From Microbulbifer celer (lineage in GTDB: Bacteria > Pseudomonadota > Gammaproteobacteria > Pseudomonadales > Cellvibrionaceae), in contig NZ_CP087715.1 of assembly GCF_020991125.1 (NCBI RefSeq), positions 1,701,501-1,765,500 of the forward strand: 64,000 nt of DNA. Reading direction: 5' to 3'. The notes below the pieces were generated by a model. It was given only the letters and a program-made list of their open reading frames with translations, made no database searches and was not told the origin of the DNA. This document shows positions 26,871-37,996 of this stretch, piece by piece (position 1 is the stretch's first letter; each line of letters begins with the position of its first letter). The position numbers and the translations under genes are program-made.

Positions 26871-29800
26871 TTACGCGGGATCCGTTTCGGATGCTTTGCG
26901 TTCAGGTTTCGCGCCTTCCAGCGCGAGAGAGTCGGTAAAATTATCACCGTGCTCCGCGGCAGCCTTGCGGCCACCAAACAGCTTCTGCACCACCACAAAG
27001 AACAGCGGGATGAAGAAAATCCCCAGTAGCGTGCCCACAATCATGCCGCCCAGTACACCGGTACCAATGGCCTGCTGCGCACCGGAACCAGCACCCGTGG
27101 CCAGAGCCAGCGGCAGTACGCCGAGGCCAAATGCCAGCGAGGTCATGATGATCGGGCGCAGGCGGTCGCGCACGGCGTGCATGGTGGCTTCAATGAGCTC
27201 CATGCCCGCTTCCAGATTCTGCTTGGCAAACTCCACAATCAGAATCGCGTTCTTACTGGTCAGACCGACCGTGGTGAGCATCGCCACCTGGAAATAGATA
27301 TCCCGGTCGAAACCGCGCAAGTTACTCGCGAGCACTGCACCGAGAATACCCAGTGGCGCCACCAGCAGTACCGCGGTGGGCACCGTCCAGCTTTCATACA
27401 GCGCTGCCAGACACAGGAATACAATCAGGATCGACAACGCGTACAGCAGCGCGGTTTGAGAGCCCGCCTGCTGCTCCTGATAGGAAAGAGCAGTCCATTC
27501 CAGACCGAAGCCTTCTGGCAACTGGCTTACCAGCCGTTCCATTTCCGCCATCGCATCTCCGGAGCTGACGCCAGGTGCACCCTGCCCCTGGATCTGCACT
27601 GCCGGCACGCCGTTATAACGCTCAAGCCGCGGTGAGCCATATTCCCAATCGAACGTGGCAAAAGAAGAAACGGAAACCATCTCACCATTGCTATTGCGCA
27701 CGGACCACAGGCGGAAGTCTTCCGGGTCCATTCGATAGGGTGCATCAGCCTGCATGTAAACACGCTTGATGCGGCCGCGATCGATAAAGTCATCGATGTA
27801 CTGGCCACCCCACGCAACGCCCAGGGTGCTGTTGATATCACCGATGGATACACCGAGAGACGCAGCCTTGGCATTGTCCACTTTCAGCTTGAACTGCGGC
27901 GTATCTTCCTGGCCGTTCGGACGCACACCGGTCAACAGCGGGCTCTGCCCTGCCATGCCCAGCAATTGGTTACGCGCGGCGATCAGTGCTTCGTGCCCCT
28001 GGTTCGCGTTGTCCTTCAAATACATTGAGAAACCGGCGGACGTACCCAGTTCAGGCAGCGCAGGCGGTGAGAACGCGTAGGCAATCGCATCCTTGATCCG
28101 GCTCAGCGCACCCATACCACGCCCGGCTACCGCACTCGCAGACTCGGAGTCCTCTTCCCGATCATCCCAGTCTTTCAGTTTGATAAACGCCATGGCGTTG
28201 TTCTGTCCACTACCGGCAAAACTGAAGCCCTGGACAGAGAATACGGATTCCACCAGATCACTTTCGTTATTGAGGAAGTGATCCTCCAGTTTCTTCACGG
28301 ATTCCATGGTGCGCTCCTGGGTAGCCCCCACTGGCGTCTGCACCAGCGAGAACAGTACGCCCTGATCCTCTTCCGGCAGGAAGGAGCTGGGTGACCGCAT
28401 GAACAGGAATATCATCACTCCGGCCAGCAATACAAAAATCCCCATAAAGCGCCCGCTGCGGGCGAGAATCCCGCGCACGCCGCGCTGATAGGACTGCGCA
28501 CCGCGATCAAAATTGCGGTTAAACCAGCCAAAAAACCCCTTGGTGGAACCGTGGCTCCCGGGCTTCAGCATGGTTGCACACAGTGCTGGGGTAAGCACGA
28601 TGGCCACCAGTACCGAGAAAGTCATCGCTGCAACAATAGTCGCCGAGAACTGGCGATAGATCACCCCGGTGGAGCCATCCATAAATGCCATCGGCACGAA
28701 AACCGCTGACAGCACCACGCCGATGCCCACCAGGGCACCGGTAATCTGGCCCATGGATTTCTTGGTCGCTTCCTTGGCCGAAAGCTTCTCTTCATGCATC
28801 ACCCGCTCGACGTTCTCCACCACCACAATGGCGTCGTCCACCAGCAGGCCGATGGCCAGTACCATGGCAAACATAGTGAGCATGTTGATGGAGAACCCCA
28901 TCAACGACAGCACACCAAATGTTCCCAGCAAGACAACAGGCACGGCAATGGTCGGGATAACGGTAGCGCGCAGGTTCTGCAGGAACAGCAGCATTACCAG
29001 GAATACCAGCACTACCGCTTCAATCAGCGTGTGCATTACGCCTTCAATCGATACCTTCACAAACGGTGTGGTGTCGAACGGAATGACCGTTTTCAATCCT
29101 TCTGGAAAGAAGGGGCTCAATTCTTCCAGTTTGGCTTTGACTGCTTGTGAGGTATCCAGCGCATTGGCACCGGTGGCCAATGAGATGGCAACACCGGTCG
29201 CTGGTGCGCGGTTGTAGCGCGTAATATTGGCGTAATTCTCCGCACCGAGCTCTACCCGCGCCACATCACCCAACCGCAGTACGGAGCCATCGGTATTTGC
29301 CCGGATAACCACATTGCGGAACTCTTCCGGCGTCTGCATGCGGCTTTGGGCGGTAATACTGGCATTGAGCTGTTGACCGTCGATTGCCGGGGTCCCCCCC
29401 AGGCTGCCGATCGCCACCTGTTGGTTCTGATTACGCACGGCGGCGATGATGTCGGACGGTGTCAGTGTATAGGCATCGAGTTTGTTCGGGTCCAGCCAGA
29501 TTCGCATGGCGTACTTGGAGCCAAATACCTGTACGCTGCCCACACCAGGTACACGGCTCAGCGGATCGACCACATTGGAGACAATGAAATCTGCAATGTC
29601 TGCCTTTTCCATGCTGCCGTCCGACGATACGAAGCCGGCGACCATCAGGAAACCGCTGCGTCCTTTACCCACGGTGATACCCTGCTGCTGCACCTGCTCT
29701 GGTAACAGCGGCATGGCCAACTGCAGCTTGTTCTGCACCTGCACCTGGGCAATATCCGGGTCGGTACCATTCTCAAAAGTGAGCGTGATGCCTACGCTGC

Positions 29801-30056
29801 CGGTAGATTCACTGGTAGCAGACATATAGATCAGGCCATCGAGCCCTTTCATATTCTGCTCGATCACCTGTGTGACCGTATCTTCAATCACCTTCGCCGA
29901 GGCACCGGGGTAGCTCGCATTAATCGATACTACTGGTGGCGCGATATCGGGATAGCGCTCCACCGGCAGCTTGGTTATCGCGAGGCTGCCGAACAGCATC
30001 ACGACGATCGCGATCACCCACGCAAAAATCGGGCGATCAATAAAAAAACCGGCCAT
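26871..30056 (-). CDS. RND efflux pump permease, HAE1 family (AcrB/MexB-like)
   Basis: 1061 aa, the usual length. It opens with [20 protein letters not shown] (first membrane helix) and has the long periplasmic loops and twelve membrane helices of AcrB. Proton-relay residues are the Asp pair in [20 protein letters not shown] and the Lys of [14 protein letters not shown]. It exports hydrophobic drugs, detergents or bile-like compounds, using the proton gradient, through a tripartite complex. The adaptor gene is 5 bases upstream. No TolC/OprM-type outer-membrane gene accompanies them, so a channel encoded elsewhere must be used. Confidence 0.95.
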   Translation of the reverse strand: MAGFFIDRPIFAWVIAIVVMLFGSLAITKLPVERYPDIAPPVVSINASYPGASAKVIEDTVTQVIEQNMKGLDGLIYMSATSESTGSVGITLTFENGTDPDIAQVQVQNKLQLAMPLLPEQVQQQGITVGKGRSGFLMVAGFVSSDGSMEKADIADFIVSNVVDPLSRVPGVGSVQVFGSKYAMRIWLDPNKLDAYTLTPSDIIAAVRNQNQQVAIGSLGGTPAIDGQQLNASITAQSRMQTPEEFRNVVIRANTDGSVLRLGDVARVELGAENYANITRYNRAPATGVAISLATGANALDTSQAVKAKLEELSPFFPEGLKTVIPFDTTPFVKVSIEGVMHTLIEAVVLVFLVMLLFLQNLRATVIPTIAVPVVLLGTFGVLSLMGFSINMLTMFAMVLAIGLLVDDAIVVVENVERVMHEEKLSAKEATKKSMGQITGALVGIGVVLSAVFVPMAFMDGSTGVIYRQFSATIVAAMTFSVLVAIVLTPALCATMLKPGSHGSTKGFFGWFNRNFDRGAQSYQRGVRGILARSGRFMGIFVLLAGVMIFLFMRSPSSFLPEEDQGVLFSLVQTPVGATQERTMESVKKLEDHFLNNESDLVESVFSVQGFSFAGSGQNNAMAFIKLKDWDDREEDSESASAVAGRGMGALSRIKDAIAYAFSPPALPELGTSAGFSMYLKDNANQGHEALIAARNQLLGMAGQSPLLTGVRPNGQEDTPQFKLKVDNAKAASLGVSIGDINSTLGVAWGGQYIDDFIDRGRIKRVYMQADAPYRMDPEDFRLWSVRNSNGEMVSVSSFATFDWEYGSPRLERYNGVPAVQIQGQGAPGVSSGDAMAEMERLVSQLPEGFGLEWTALSYQEQQAGSQTALLYALSILIVFLCLAALYESWTVPTAVLLVAPLGILGAVLASNLRGFDRDIYFQVAMLTTVGLTSKNAILIVEFAKQNLEAGMELIEATMHAVRDRLRPIIMTSLAFGLGVLPLALATGAGSGAQQAIGTGVLGGMIVGTLLGIFFIPLFFVVVQKLFGGRKAAAEHGDNFTDSLALEGAKPERKASETDPA

Positions 30057-30061
30057 CGCTG

Positions 30062-31270
30062 TTACCCCTTCTTCGCGTCGGTGGTTTGTTGTTGAGCAGT
30101 GTCAGTGGCTGCCGGAGACGCCGCAGCCGCTGGATTGGCCGGCGCGTTGCCATCGACAACCTTTACCTGAACCCCCGGGCGAATCTTCTGCAAACCTTCG
30201 ACAATGACGCGGTCACCGGCATTGAGGCCGCTTTCCACCAGCCATTTATCGCCAACAGTCTGACCAACCTTCACCGGACGGACTGCCACCTTGCCGTCTT
30301 CGTCGACCACCATTGCGGTAGTATTGCCTTTTGGATCGCGGCTGATGCCCTGCTGTGGCACCAATACCGCGCGATCACGAACACCACGACCGATCTTCGC
30401 GCGCACATACATCCCCGGGAGCAGAAGATGATCGGGGTTTGGCACCACGACTCGCAGGCGCACACTGCCAGTAGACGGATCCACGCTCACTTCAGAGAAT
30501 TCGAGTTTTCCATCGTGGGGGTACTTGCTGCCGTCTTCCAGCAGAATGCTCACCGGGAAATTTTCGGTGTCCTCGACCACCCCGGACTCCAGCGCCTTGC
30601 GTAAAGACAGCAGTTCGTTCACGGACTGTGTCAGGTCGACATAAATCGGATCCAGCTGCTGCACTGTTGCCAGCGCCGCGGATTGGTTCGCCGTCACAAG
30701 GGCACCCTGGGTTACCGCCGAAATACCGATACGGCCCGAGATGGGCGAACTGATCCGGGCAAATTCCAGCTGTACCCGGGCTCCCTGCAGGCTCGCCTTG
30801 GCTGCCGCCACATCGGCCTCCGCCTGTTGCAGTGAAGCAGTGGCGGTATCGTTTTCCTGTTTGCTCACTGCACCGGTCTTTACGAGTTCTGCCGAGCGGT
30901 TGGCATTCAACCTCGCCACTTTCAGCTGAGCCTCGGCCCGCGCCAGTGCTGCTTTGGCGCTGTCGTAGTCCGCCTGATAACGGCGATCATCCAGCTGATA
31001 CAGCGCCTGCCCGGACTCAACCAGCCCCCCCTCAGCAAACAGCTGTTCTTTAACCAGTCCGTTCACCTGAGGGCGCACTTCCGCCACTTTAAACGGGTTG
31101 GTGCGACCGGGAAGTTCCCGAGTCAGAGTGACTGCCTGAGTTTCCAGAGTGACCGCCGTTACCTCCGGAACCCCTCCCTGCATCTGCTGCTGTTTTTCTC
31201 CGCAGGCAGTCAGAAGTGCCGCGGTGAACAGCAGGCTACCGGCAATCAACGATCGTTTTTTGTGCAACAT
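30062..31270 (-). CDS. RND efflux periplasmic adaptor (AcrA/MexA-like), lipoprotein
   Basis: 402 aa. The lipoprotein signal ends in LTAC with Cys23, so it is anchored by lipid. The adaptor body has the barrel-sandwich halves [24 protein letters not shown] and [23 protein letters not shown], a coiled-coil hairpin between them (about 100-170), and a beta-barrel with [15 protein letters not shown]. It ends in an Ala/Pro/Thr-rich tail. It bridges the permease to the outer-membrane channel and is cotranscribed with the permease. Confidence 0.94.
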   Translation of the reverse strand: MLHKKRSLIAGSLLFTAALLTACGEKQQQMQGGVPEVTAVTLETQAVTLTRELPGRTNPFKVAEVRPQVNGLVKEQLFAEGGLVESGQALYQLDDRRYQADYDSAKAALARAEAQLKVARLNANRSAELVKTGAVSKQENDTATASLQQAEADVAAAKASLQGARVQLEFARISSPISGRIGISAVTQGALVTANQSAALATVQQLDPIYVDLTQSVNELLSLRKALESGVVEDTENFPVSILLEDGSKYPHDGKLEFSEVSVDPSTGSVRLRVVVPNPDHLLLPGMYVRAKIGRGVRDRAVLVPQQGISRDPKGNTTAMVVDEDGKVAVRPVKVGQTVGDKWLVESGLNAGDRVIVEGLQKIRPGVQVKVVDGNAPANPAAAASPAATDTAQQQTTDAKKG

Positions 31271-31380
31271 GAAAACCTCTTAATAAAGGGCTGTACTCGG
31301 TTCAGCGCCGTCGGCCGTAATCCGATCAGGCGTAACGGATAGTCAGCTCAGTACAGTCTGACGCTAATCCGCAATTTAAA

Positions 31381-31430
31381 TACATTCATGCATGAATATC
31401 AACTATTTATTCATACGTGCATGTAAGTTA
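31381..31430. promoter_or_regulatory. Operator-like palindromes between pump operon and TetR regulator
   Basis: ATTCATGCATGAAT (31384-31397) is a perfect palindrome inside TACATTCATGCATGAATA, and a related half, TTCATACGTGCATGTAA, follows at about 31410-31426. The layout resembles operators of AcrR/TtgR-type regulators, which contain TACAT/ATGTA halves. It lies in the 270-base divergent promoter region, so binding could control both transcripts. Confidence 0.6.
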
Positions 31431-31540
31431 AGATATGTATAGATGGCGCGGAATTTTCTGCCGCCGTAAAACCCCGGTCACAGTAGCGTGACCCTTCCCA
31501 GCCCCTGTTACTGACGGGACAGACCGCAGGAATTCAGCCG

Positions 31541-32185
31541 ATGGCACGACGCAGCAAAGAAGAAGCGCAGGAGACTCGCGAGAAAATTCTCGATGCGGCC
31601 ATCGAGGTATTCCACAAGCACGGGGTTTCCCGCCCCTCCCTGACGGAAGTCGCCAAGCTCGCCGGCGTCACCCGTGGCGCGGTGTACGGACACTTTGAAA
31701 ACAAGGCCGATCTGTTCAGCGCACTCACCTCTCGGATTGACCTGCCGGATGAATCCCTGTGCCAGGCAGAGCTGGAAGACATCTGTGACCCGCTTGGGGA
31801 GCTGCGCAACCGCTGGCTGTCCCTCTATCAGAACGTAGCAACCAATCACCAATGGCAATTGATATTTGAGGTGTTGCTGCTGCGCTGCGAGCTGGTCCCG
31901 GAAAGCGGTGGCATTCACCAGCGCTGTGCGGAAGGTCACCGCGAAGGTACCCGCCGTTTGCGCAAACTGGTGGAAGGCGCGGTACGCATGGGGCAACTCC
32001 CGGAGGATCTGGACATCCGGGCCGCAGTCCCGATTCTCCACAGCTCTCTGTTCGGGCTCCTACACGACTGGCTGATGAACCCGAAAGACTACGACCTCGC
32101 AGAGGTCGGAGAACGCCAGGTCAATGCCATCATCGAGATGCTGCGTACCTCACCGTCATTGCGCCAGGGCGCAATACCAGCCTGA
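31541..32185 (+). CDS. TetR family repressor of RND pump (AcrR/TtgR-like)
   Basis: 214 aa. The N-terminal helix-turn-helix domain is clear: ARRSKEEAQETREKILDAA, then VSRPSLTEVAKLAGVTRGAVYGHFENKADLF. The C-terminal ligand domain resembles AcrR/TtgR (RCELVPESGGIHQRC, LRKLVEGAVRMGQLP). It should repress the divergent adaptor-permease operon and probably itself, and release on binding hydrophobic compounds. The start MARRSKEEA at 31541 has no strong ribosome site but fits the family. Confidence 0.92.
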   Translation: MARRSKEEAQETREKILDAAIEVFHKHGVSRPSLTEVAKLAGVTRGAVYGHFENKADLFSALTSRIDLPDESLCQAELEDICDPLGELRNRWLSLYQNVATNHQWQLIFEVLLLRCELVPESGGIHQRCAEGHREGTRRLRKLVEGAVRMGQLPEDLDIRAAVPILHSSLFGLLHDWLMNPKDYDLAEVGERQVNAIIEMLRTSPSLRQGAIPA

Positions 32186-32287
32186 ACCCACCAATGTGCC
32201 CAGGGTACGCCCGGTATTTTGCATTAGATTTACCGCGACCTCAGAAGTCTGATCGCATAGACACGTCATTCCATCCTGTTCCAGTGC

Positions 32288-32361
32288 GAAAAAGGTGCGA
32301 ATATCTCGGGTTTTCCGTTGATCGCGCCATACTGTCGTTATTTTTTTGGGAAAAAGGTGCG
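32288..32361 (+). repeat. 12-bp direct repeat in the prc upstream region
   Basis: GAAAAAGGTGCG occurs at 32288-32299 and again at 32350-32361. The 347-base gap between the tetR-like gene and prc holds nothing else I can identify as a gene. TATACTT and TATAAGT near 32466-32488 may belong to the prc promoter. Confidence 0.4.
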
Positions 32362-32532
32362 CTATTTCCAAATGTGGCGGGAAAAACATCCGTCTATCCA
32401 CCTTAATTTGAAGACTTCTCGCCTTGTTCAAGATGCAAATCATGCCTTTCGGAGCTTTCAGCCTTTATACTTGTCCTAAGCTATAAGTCGCCACTGTCTC
32501 CACCCTTGGGTCAACCAATCACAGGAGTCACA

Positions 32533-34674
32533 GTGGGGCGCCTTGATGTAGGACGTATAAAGAGACTCCTTATGCTTAGCAACCGTACAGCCACGCTCTT
32601 CTCCGGTCTGACCCTTTCGCTACTGATGCTGGTATCGCCTGCTGGTCTGGCGGAGACCGAGAAACTCAAGCCCGAGGAAGATCAGGGCAACACCGCCCGA
32701 GAGATCGTCAGCAAGCTTGAGATGCTGCACTACAACAAACTCAAAGTCAGTGACGAGATGTCCGCTGGTCTCTGGGATGAATATATCGACAGCCTCGACC
32801 CCACCAAGAGTTATTTCCTTGCTTCCGATATCAACGAGTTCCGCCAGTGGCGCACCGAGCTCGATGACGACCTGAAAGCCGGCAATGTGGATCGCGGTTT
32901 CGAGATCTACAACCGATATCGGATGCGGATGTCTGACCGCCTGAACAATATTCTCTCGCAGCTAGACAAAGGCCTGCCGGATTTCGATTTCACCAAAGAC
33001 GAATCCATGGCGCTGGACCGGGAAGACAGCGAGTGGCCGCAGTCCATCAGCGCCGCAGATGACCTGTGGCGCAAGCGCCTCAAGTCCAGCGTGTTGAACC
33101 TGCGCCTGACAGAGAAGACCGACGAAGAAATACGGGATCTTCTCGTGCGCCGCTACAAAGGTCAGTTGAAACGTCTCGGGCAGCAGAATTCCGATGATGT
33201 TTTCGAGCTCTACATGAACTCGCTGACCAAATTGTACGATCCGCACAGCAACTACTTGTCGCCGCGCACACTGGAAAACTTCAATATGAGCATGTCTCTC
33301 TCTCTGGAGGGCATCGGTGCCGTATTGCAGATGGAAGACGAGTACACCAAAGTCGCGCGCCTGGTAGCTGGCGGCCCGGCAGACCGCACCGGCAAGGTCA
33401 AACCGAACGACAAGATCGTTGCAGTTGGCCAGGATAAAGAAGGTGAAATGGTCGACGTGGTTGGCTGGCGCCTGGATGACGTAGTGGACCTGATCCGCGG
33501 CTCTGCCGGCACTTACGTCCGCCTGGAGACGATCCCCACCGGGGGCGATGGCTCTCACCGCACTATCACCATCAAGCGCAGCAAAGTGAAGCTGGAAGAC
33601 CAGGCGGCCAAGAAAGCCACCTTCGAGTTTTCTGACGGCGAAAAGAATTACAAGATCGGCGTGATCAACCTGCCGACCTTTTATATCGACTTTGAAGCCT
33701 ACCGTCGCCGCGATCCCAACTACAAGAGCACTACCCGCGACGTGGCGCGCCTGCTGGACGAACTCAAAGAAGAAGGTGTGGACGGCATCATTCTGGATCT
33801 GCGCAATAATGGCGGCGGCTCCCTGCAGGAGGCCACCATGCTCACCGACCTGTTCATTGATCAGGGCCCGGTGGTTCAGATCCGCCATGCCAACGAGCAG
33901 ATCTCCCGTCACAACCGCTCGCGCTCCCGCGCGATGTACCGCGGTCCGCTCATGGTACTGATCAACCGCTTGTCCGCCTCGGCGTCTGAGATTTTTGCTG
34001 GTGCAATACAGGACTACAACCGCGGGCTGGTAGTGGGTAATCAGTCTTTCGGTAAAGGCACCGTGCAAACCATGGCACCACTGAAAGAAGGTCAGCTCAA
34101 GATTACCCAGTCGAAGTTTTATCGCGTCTCCGGTGACAGTACCCAGCACGCGGGCGTCAAGCCGGATATCGATATGCCGCAGCTGATCGACTCGGACGAA
34201 GTGGGAGAGAGCGCCTACGATACCGCCCTGCCCTGGGACCGTATCCACGCTGTGCGCCACGCCAAATACTTCAACCTGAAGGACATGATTCCGGACCTCG
34301 TCAGCAAGCATGAACAACGTACCGCCAAAGACCCAGACTTCATATTCCTGCGCGAGCAATTCCAGATTCAGCGCGAACGTGCCGACCGTAAAGCAGTGTC
34401 CCTGAACGAGAAAACCCGCAATACTGAGCGTGAAAAGCTCAATGAACAGCTGCTGGTCATGGAAAACAATCGCCGGGCAGCCAAGGGGCTTGAGCCGTAT
34501 GAGTCCTTCGAGGCCATGGAAGAAGACGAATCAGAAAATACCGAGCCCGTCGGTGGACCGGTTGAAATCACACTGGAAGACGATCCGGTGCTGAATGAAG
34601 CCGGCTATATCATGGCCGACTTCCTGGGCCTGAAAGGCCGCAAGACCCGCGCACCGCAGGTGGCCAATTTTTAA
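32533..34674 (+). CDS. prc: Tail-specific (C-terminal processing) protease, peptidase S41
   Basis: About 713 aa from GTG 32533. A signal peptide ends near AGLAETE. It is followed by an N-terminal Prc domain, a PDZ domain (about residues 245-320, GIGAVLQMEDEYTKVARLVAGGPA), the S41 catalytic domain with the Ser-Lys dyad (RLSASASEIFAGAIQ and SFGKGTVQTM), and the DUF3340 C-terminal region. It degrades tagged or misfolded periplasmic proteins and trims penicillin-binding protein 3. GTG 32533 follows AGGAG by five bases. ATG 32572 (MLSNRTATLF) also gives a clean signal peptide but lacks a good ribosome site. Confidence 0.94.
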   Translation: MGRLDVGRIKRLLMLSNRTATLFSGLTLSLLMLVSPAGLAETEKLKPEEDQGNTAREIVSKLEMLHYNKLKVSDEMSAGLWDEYIDSLDPTKSYFLASDINEFRQWRTELDDDLKAGNVDRGFEIYNRYRMRMSDRLNNILSQLDKGLPDFDFTKDESMALDREDSEWPQSISAADDLWRKRLKSSVLNLRLTEKTDEEIRDLLVRRYKGQLKRLGQQNSDDVFELYMNSLTKLYDPHSNYLSPRTLENFNMSMSLSLEGIGAVLQMEDEYTKVARLVAGGPADRTGKVKPNDKIVAVGQDKEGEMVDVVGWRLDDVVDLIRGSAGTYVRLETIPTGGDGSHRTITIKRSKVKLEDQAAKKATFEFSDGEKNYKIGVINLPTFYIDFEAYRRRDPNYKSTTRDVARLLDELKEEGVDGIILDLRNNGGGSLQEATMLTDLFIDQGPVVQIRHANEQISRHNRSRSRAMYRGPLMVLINRLSASASEIFAGAIQDYNRGLVVGNQSFGKGTVQTMAPLKEGQLKITQSKFYRVSGDSTQHAGVKPDIDMPQLIDSDEVGESAYDTALPWDRIHAVRHAKYFNLKDMIPDLVSKHEQRTAKDPDFIFLREQFQIQRERADRKAVSLNEKTRNTEREKLNEQLLVMENNRRAAKGLEPYESFEAMEEDESENTEPVGGPVEITLEDDPVLNEAGYIMADFLGLKGRKTRAPQVANF

Positions 34675-34684
34675 CTAACCACAA

Positions 34685-34716
34685 GCCCTGGTTCCCTTAG
34701 CTGGAACCGGGGCCTT
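34685..34716 (+). terminator. Probable terminator after prc
   Basis: GCCCtGGTTCC (34685-34695) pairs with GGAACCgGGGC (34703-34713) with one mismatch, followed by a short CTTTC. It starts just after the prc stop codon. Confidence 0.55.
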
Positions 34717-34783
34717 TCGACTATTGCCGGGCCCGGTATTCTCTGGAATAGCGGGCCTTGTCGTTATTTCTGGGGGAGATAAA

Positions 34784-35599
34784 ATGAAAGTCGTTTCATT
34801 CAACGTCAATAGTATTCGTGCGCGCCTGCACCAGATGGAAGCTCTGGTGCAATCACACGCGCCCGATATCATCGGTCTGCAGGAAACCAAAGTCACTGAT
34901 GAGGATTTTCCAGTCGATGTGATTCGCGATCTGGGTTACGAAGTCATCTACTTCGGCCAAAAAACCCACTACGGCGTCGCCCTCCTCTCCCGCTATCCAT
35001 TTCTGAAATCCCAGTACGGGTTCCCCACCGATACGGAAGACGCCCAGCGCCGTCTGGTGGCAGGACAGTTTGATATTGGCGCCGATCAACCCTTGACCGT
35101 CATCAATGGCTATTTTCCCCAGGGCGAGAACCGCGAACACCCGGTGAAATTCCCCGCAAAACGCAAATACTACGCGGACCTGAATGCCTATCTGAACAAG
35201 GAGTGTTCAGCCGACGCACCGGTTCTGGTTATTGGCGACATGAACATTTCCCCTACCGATATTGATATCGGTATCGGGGAGCCCAACCGCAAGCGCTGGC
35301 TACGGGATGGCAAGTGCAGTTTCCTGCCGGAGGAGCGTGAGTGGCTGGAAAAACTGCAAAACTGGGGCCTGGTTGATACTTTTCGTGCACAAAATCCGGA
35401 GACTGACGATGTCTTCAGCTGGTTTGACTACCGCAGCCGTGGATTCGATCGCGAGCCCAAACGCGGCCTGCGCATCGATCTGATTCTGGCCTCTCAGCAG
35501 CTGGCAGACAAGTGTGTCGGTACTGGTGTTGACTATGATATCCGCGGTATGGAACGACCATCGGACCACGCGCCGATCTGGGCGGAATTCAAACTCTGA
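34784..35599 (+). CDS. xthA: Exodeoxyribonuclease III (AP endonuclease)
   Basis: 271 aa, EEP superfamily. It starts [15 protein letters not shown] (GGGGGAGAT before the ATG) and contains IIGLQETKV (metal-binding Glu), [38 protein letters not shown], the [14 protein letters not shown] segment, [11 protein letters not shown] and the catalytic SDHAPIW. It cleaves DNA at abasic sites and removes 3' blocks in base-excision repair. It has the usual length for the family. A strong hairpin follows. Confidence 0.95.
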   Translation: MKVVSFNVNSIRARLHQMEALVQSHAPDIIGLQETKVTDEDFPVDVIRDLGYEVIYFGQKTHYGVALLSRYPFLKSQYGFPTDTEDAQRRLVAGQFDIGADQPLTVINGYFPQGENREHPVKFPAKRKYYADLNAYLNKECSADAPVLVIGDMNISPTDIDIGIGEPNRKRWLRDGKCSFLPEEREWLEKLQNWGLVDTFRAQNPETDDVFSWFDYRSRGFDREPKRGLRIDLILASQQLADKCVGTGVDYDIRGMERPSDHAPIWAEFKL

Positions 35600-35643
35600 C
35601 AAACTGCCGCTTCAATCGTAGAGCACAGCAAAGAGCACAAGCG

Positions 35644-35673
35644 AGAAAGGCCGGCAGCTTTGTCGGCCTTTCT
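35644..35673. terminator. Bidirectional terminator between xthA and the broken nuclease gene
   Basis: AGAAAGGCCG (35644-35653) pairs with CGGCCTTTCT (35664-35673). The A- and T-rich ends allow use from either side, and the two flanking genes converge. Confidence 0.75.
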
Positions 35674-35699
35674 GGTTTACGTTGCCAGAAAATCGGTGA

Positions 35700-36189
35700 T
35701 CAATCCGCTTTCGAAAGCGCCCGCTCAATCACTGCCGCCAGACGTACACCGCCTTGACGTAAACGCTGCTCGACTACGGGACGATTAGCCTCAAGATATT
35801 CCTGCCCAAGCTCCCGACGCAACACATACGCATTGTTGTGGGCAAATCCATGGGACTCGGCCAGCCACTCAATCGGGGTTGATGCAACCCAGTCTGCCTG
35901 CTCACTGCCGGTGATATTGGCCGGCTGCTGCGCGGCATACACCTGCCAATCATTAATGAAGCGCTCCGGCAATTGCGTGTCCCACAGCGCGTGCAGGTTG
36001 GTCTCTTCTCCGAAAAAAGTCACTGCCACATCATTGCCGCCGCGATCCTCACGCAAACCAGCATGCATCGGTTGATGCAAATCTTCCACAAAGTGCGTCA
36101 AAAAAAGCAGCGCCTCGCCCCTTTCCCGTTCACTCAACCTTCCGTCTGCCAAACGTGCGCGATAGTGATGAATCGCCTGGAGAACACAC
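35700..36189 (-). pseudogene. S1/P1-type nuclease, C-terminal part (gene interrupted by IS3-family element)
   Basis: This is the 3' part of a zinc-dependent S1/P1 nuclease gene. It keeps LLFLTHFVEDLHQPMHAG and FFGEETNLHALWDTQLPE, which hold the histidines and aspartates of the trinuclear zinc site. The reading frame opens into IS sequence at 36269, but coding homology begins with CVLQAIHHYRARL right at the IS border. Together with 37448-37762 it forms one 266-aa protein once the IS and one copy of the 4-base target duplication are removed. No stop or shift lies inside either part, so the disruption looks recent. Confidence 0.88.
36186..36189. repeat. Target site duplication, left copy (ACAC)
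   Basis: ACAC lies directly before the left end of the element and is repeated at 37448-37451 directly after the right end, as expected for IS3-family insertion (3-5 bp). Confidence 0.8.
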
Positions 36190-36226
36190 TGTAGTGGCAC
36201 ACTGAATTTGGCCACCTGACTTTGAG
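36190..36226 (+). repeat. IS terminal inverted repeat, left (IRL)
   Basis: It starts TGTAGTGGCACACT and is the partner of 37411-37447 in inverted orientation. Confidence 0.85.
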
Positions 36227-36261
36227 TGATATTATCATGCTCAACGAGATCAGGTGAATTA

Positions 36262-37447
<1,186 letters not shown>

Positions 37448-37762
37448 ACACCCCTGCTCCGGGCAATCTCGTGCCGCACGATAACCAGACCAAGTTGCCG
37501 ACAAATTGATGTAGTGCAGTGGAGCCGCCCAATCATATTCCGGGTTGCCCCTAATACGATCTGCCCAGGTGCCCGCTTCGGCGAGACTCTCTTCTCCCAT
37601 CACCTGTAAAAGATTCCGGGTTTTCTCACGGGTCTCTTCGCTCAAATACTCCCAGGCAATAGCGCCCGTCACCCGGTGGGCATCAGCCCCCCAACACCAG
37701 GCAGAGGTGGAAACCACAAGTGCAGCCGCGGCGATGATGCCTTTAGCCATCAGTACTCTCAT
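37448..37762 (-). pseudogene. S1/P1-type nuclease, N-terminal part (gene interrupted by IS3-family element)
   Basis: The start MRVLMAKGIIAAAALV at 37762 is followed by a signal peptide ending AWC, then WGADAHRVTGAIA. The N-terminal Trp of the mature protein is a zinc ligand in S1/P1 enzymes. TWADRIRGNPEYDWAAPLHYIN carries further metal ligands. Exactly 105 codons lie between the start and the IS border, and the frame continues at 36185 (GTT CTC CAG). The intact protein would be a secreted or periplasmic single-strand nuclease of 266 aa. Confidence 0.88.
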
Positions 37763-37996
37763 ATCGACCCCCGTATTTTCAATGGTCGCCACCTTAGCGG
37801 ATAACGATGACAGGATCTTTACCACTCCTGTCACCTTTTTGCGACATTAATGCAATCTCTCCTTCACTAGATTGCAAAACATTTTCCCAAGAATGGGCGC
37901 GCCGGCAATCTGACTTTTATATCCAACGGGGGACGCCGGCTACCAGCGGCCACAGGGACTTATCCATAGGCTGCCTTACAAGACCAGGAGAGCTTC

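Noticed and set aside
32962..34359. 465-codon minus-strand open frame opposite prc
   Set aside because: Antisense to the conserved Prc protease; no ribosome site or recognisable domain.
36226..36261. Upstream extension of IS orfA and of the nuclease C-terminal frame into each other
   Set aside because: These bases belong to the IS left end; both apparent extensions are read-through of IS sequence.
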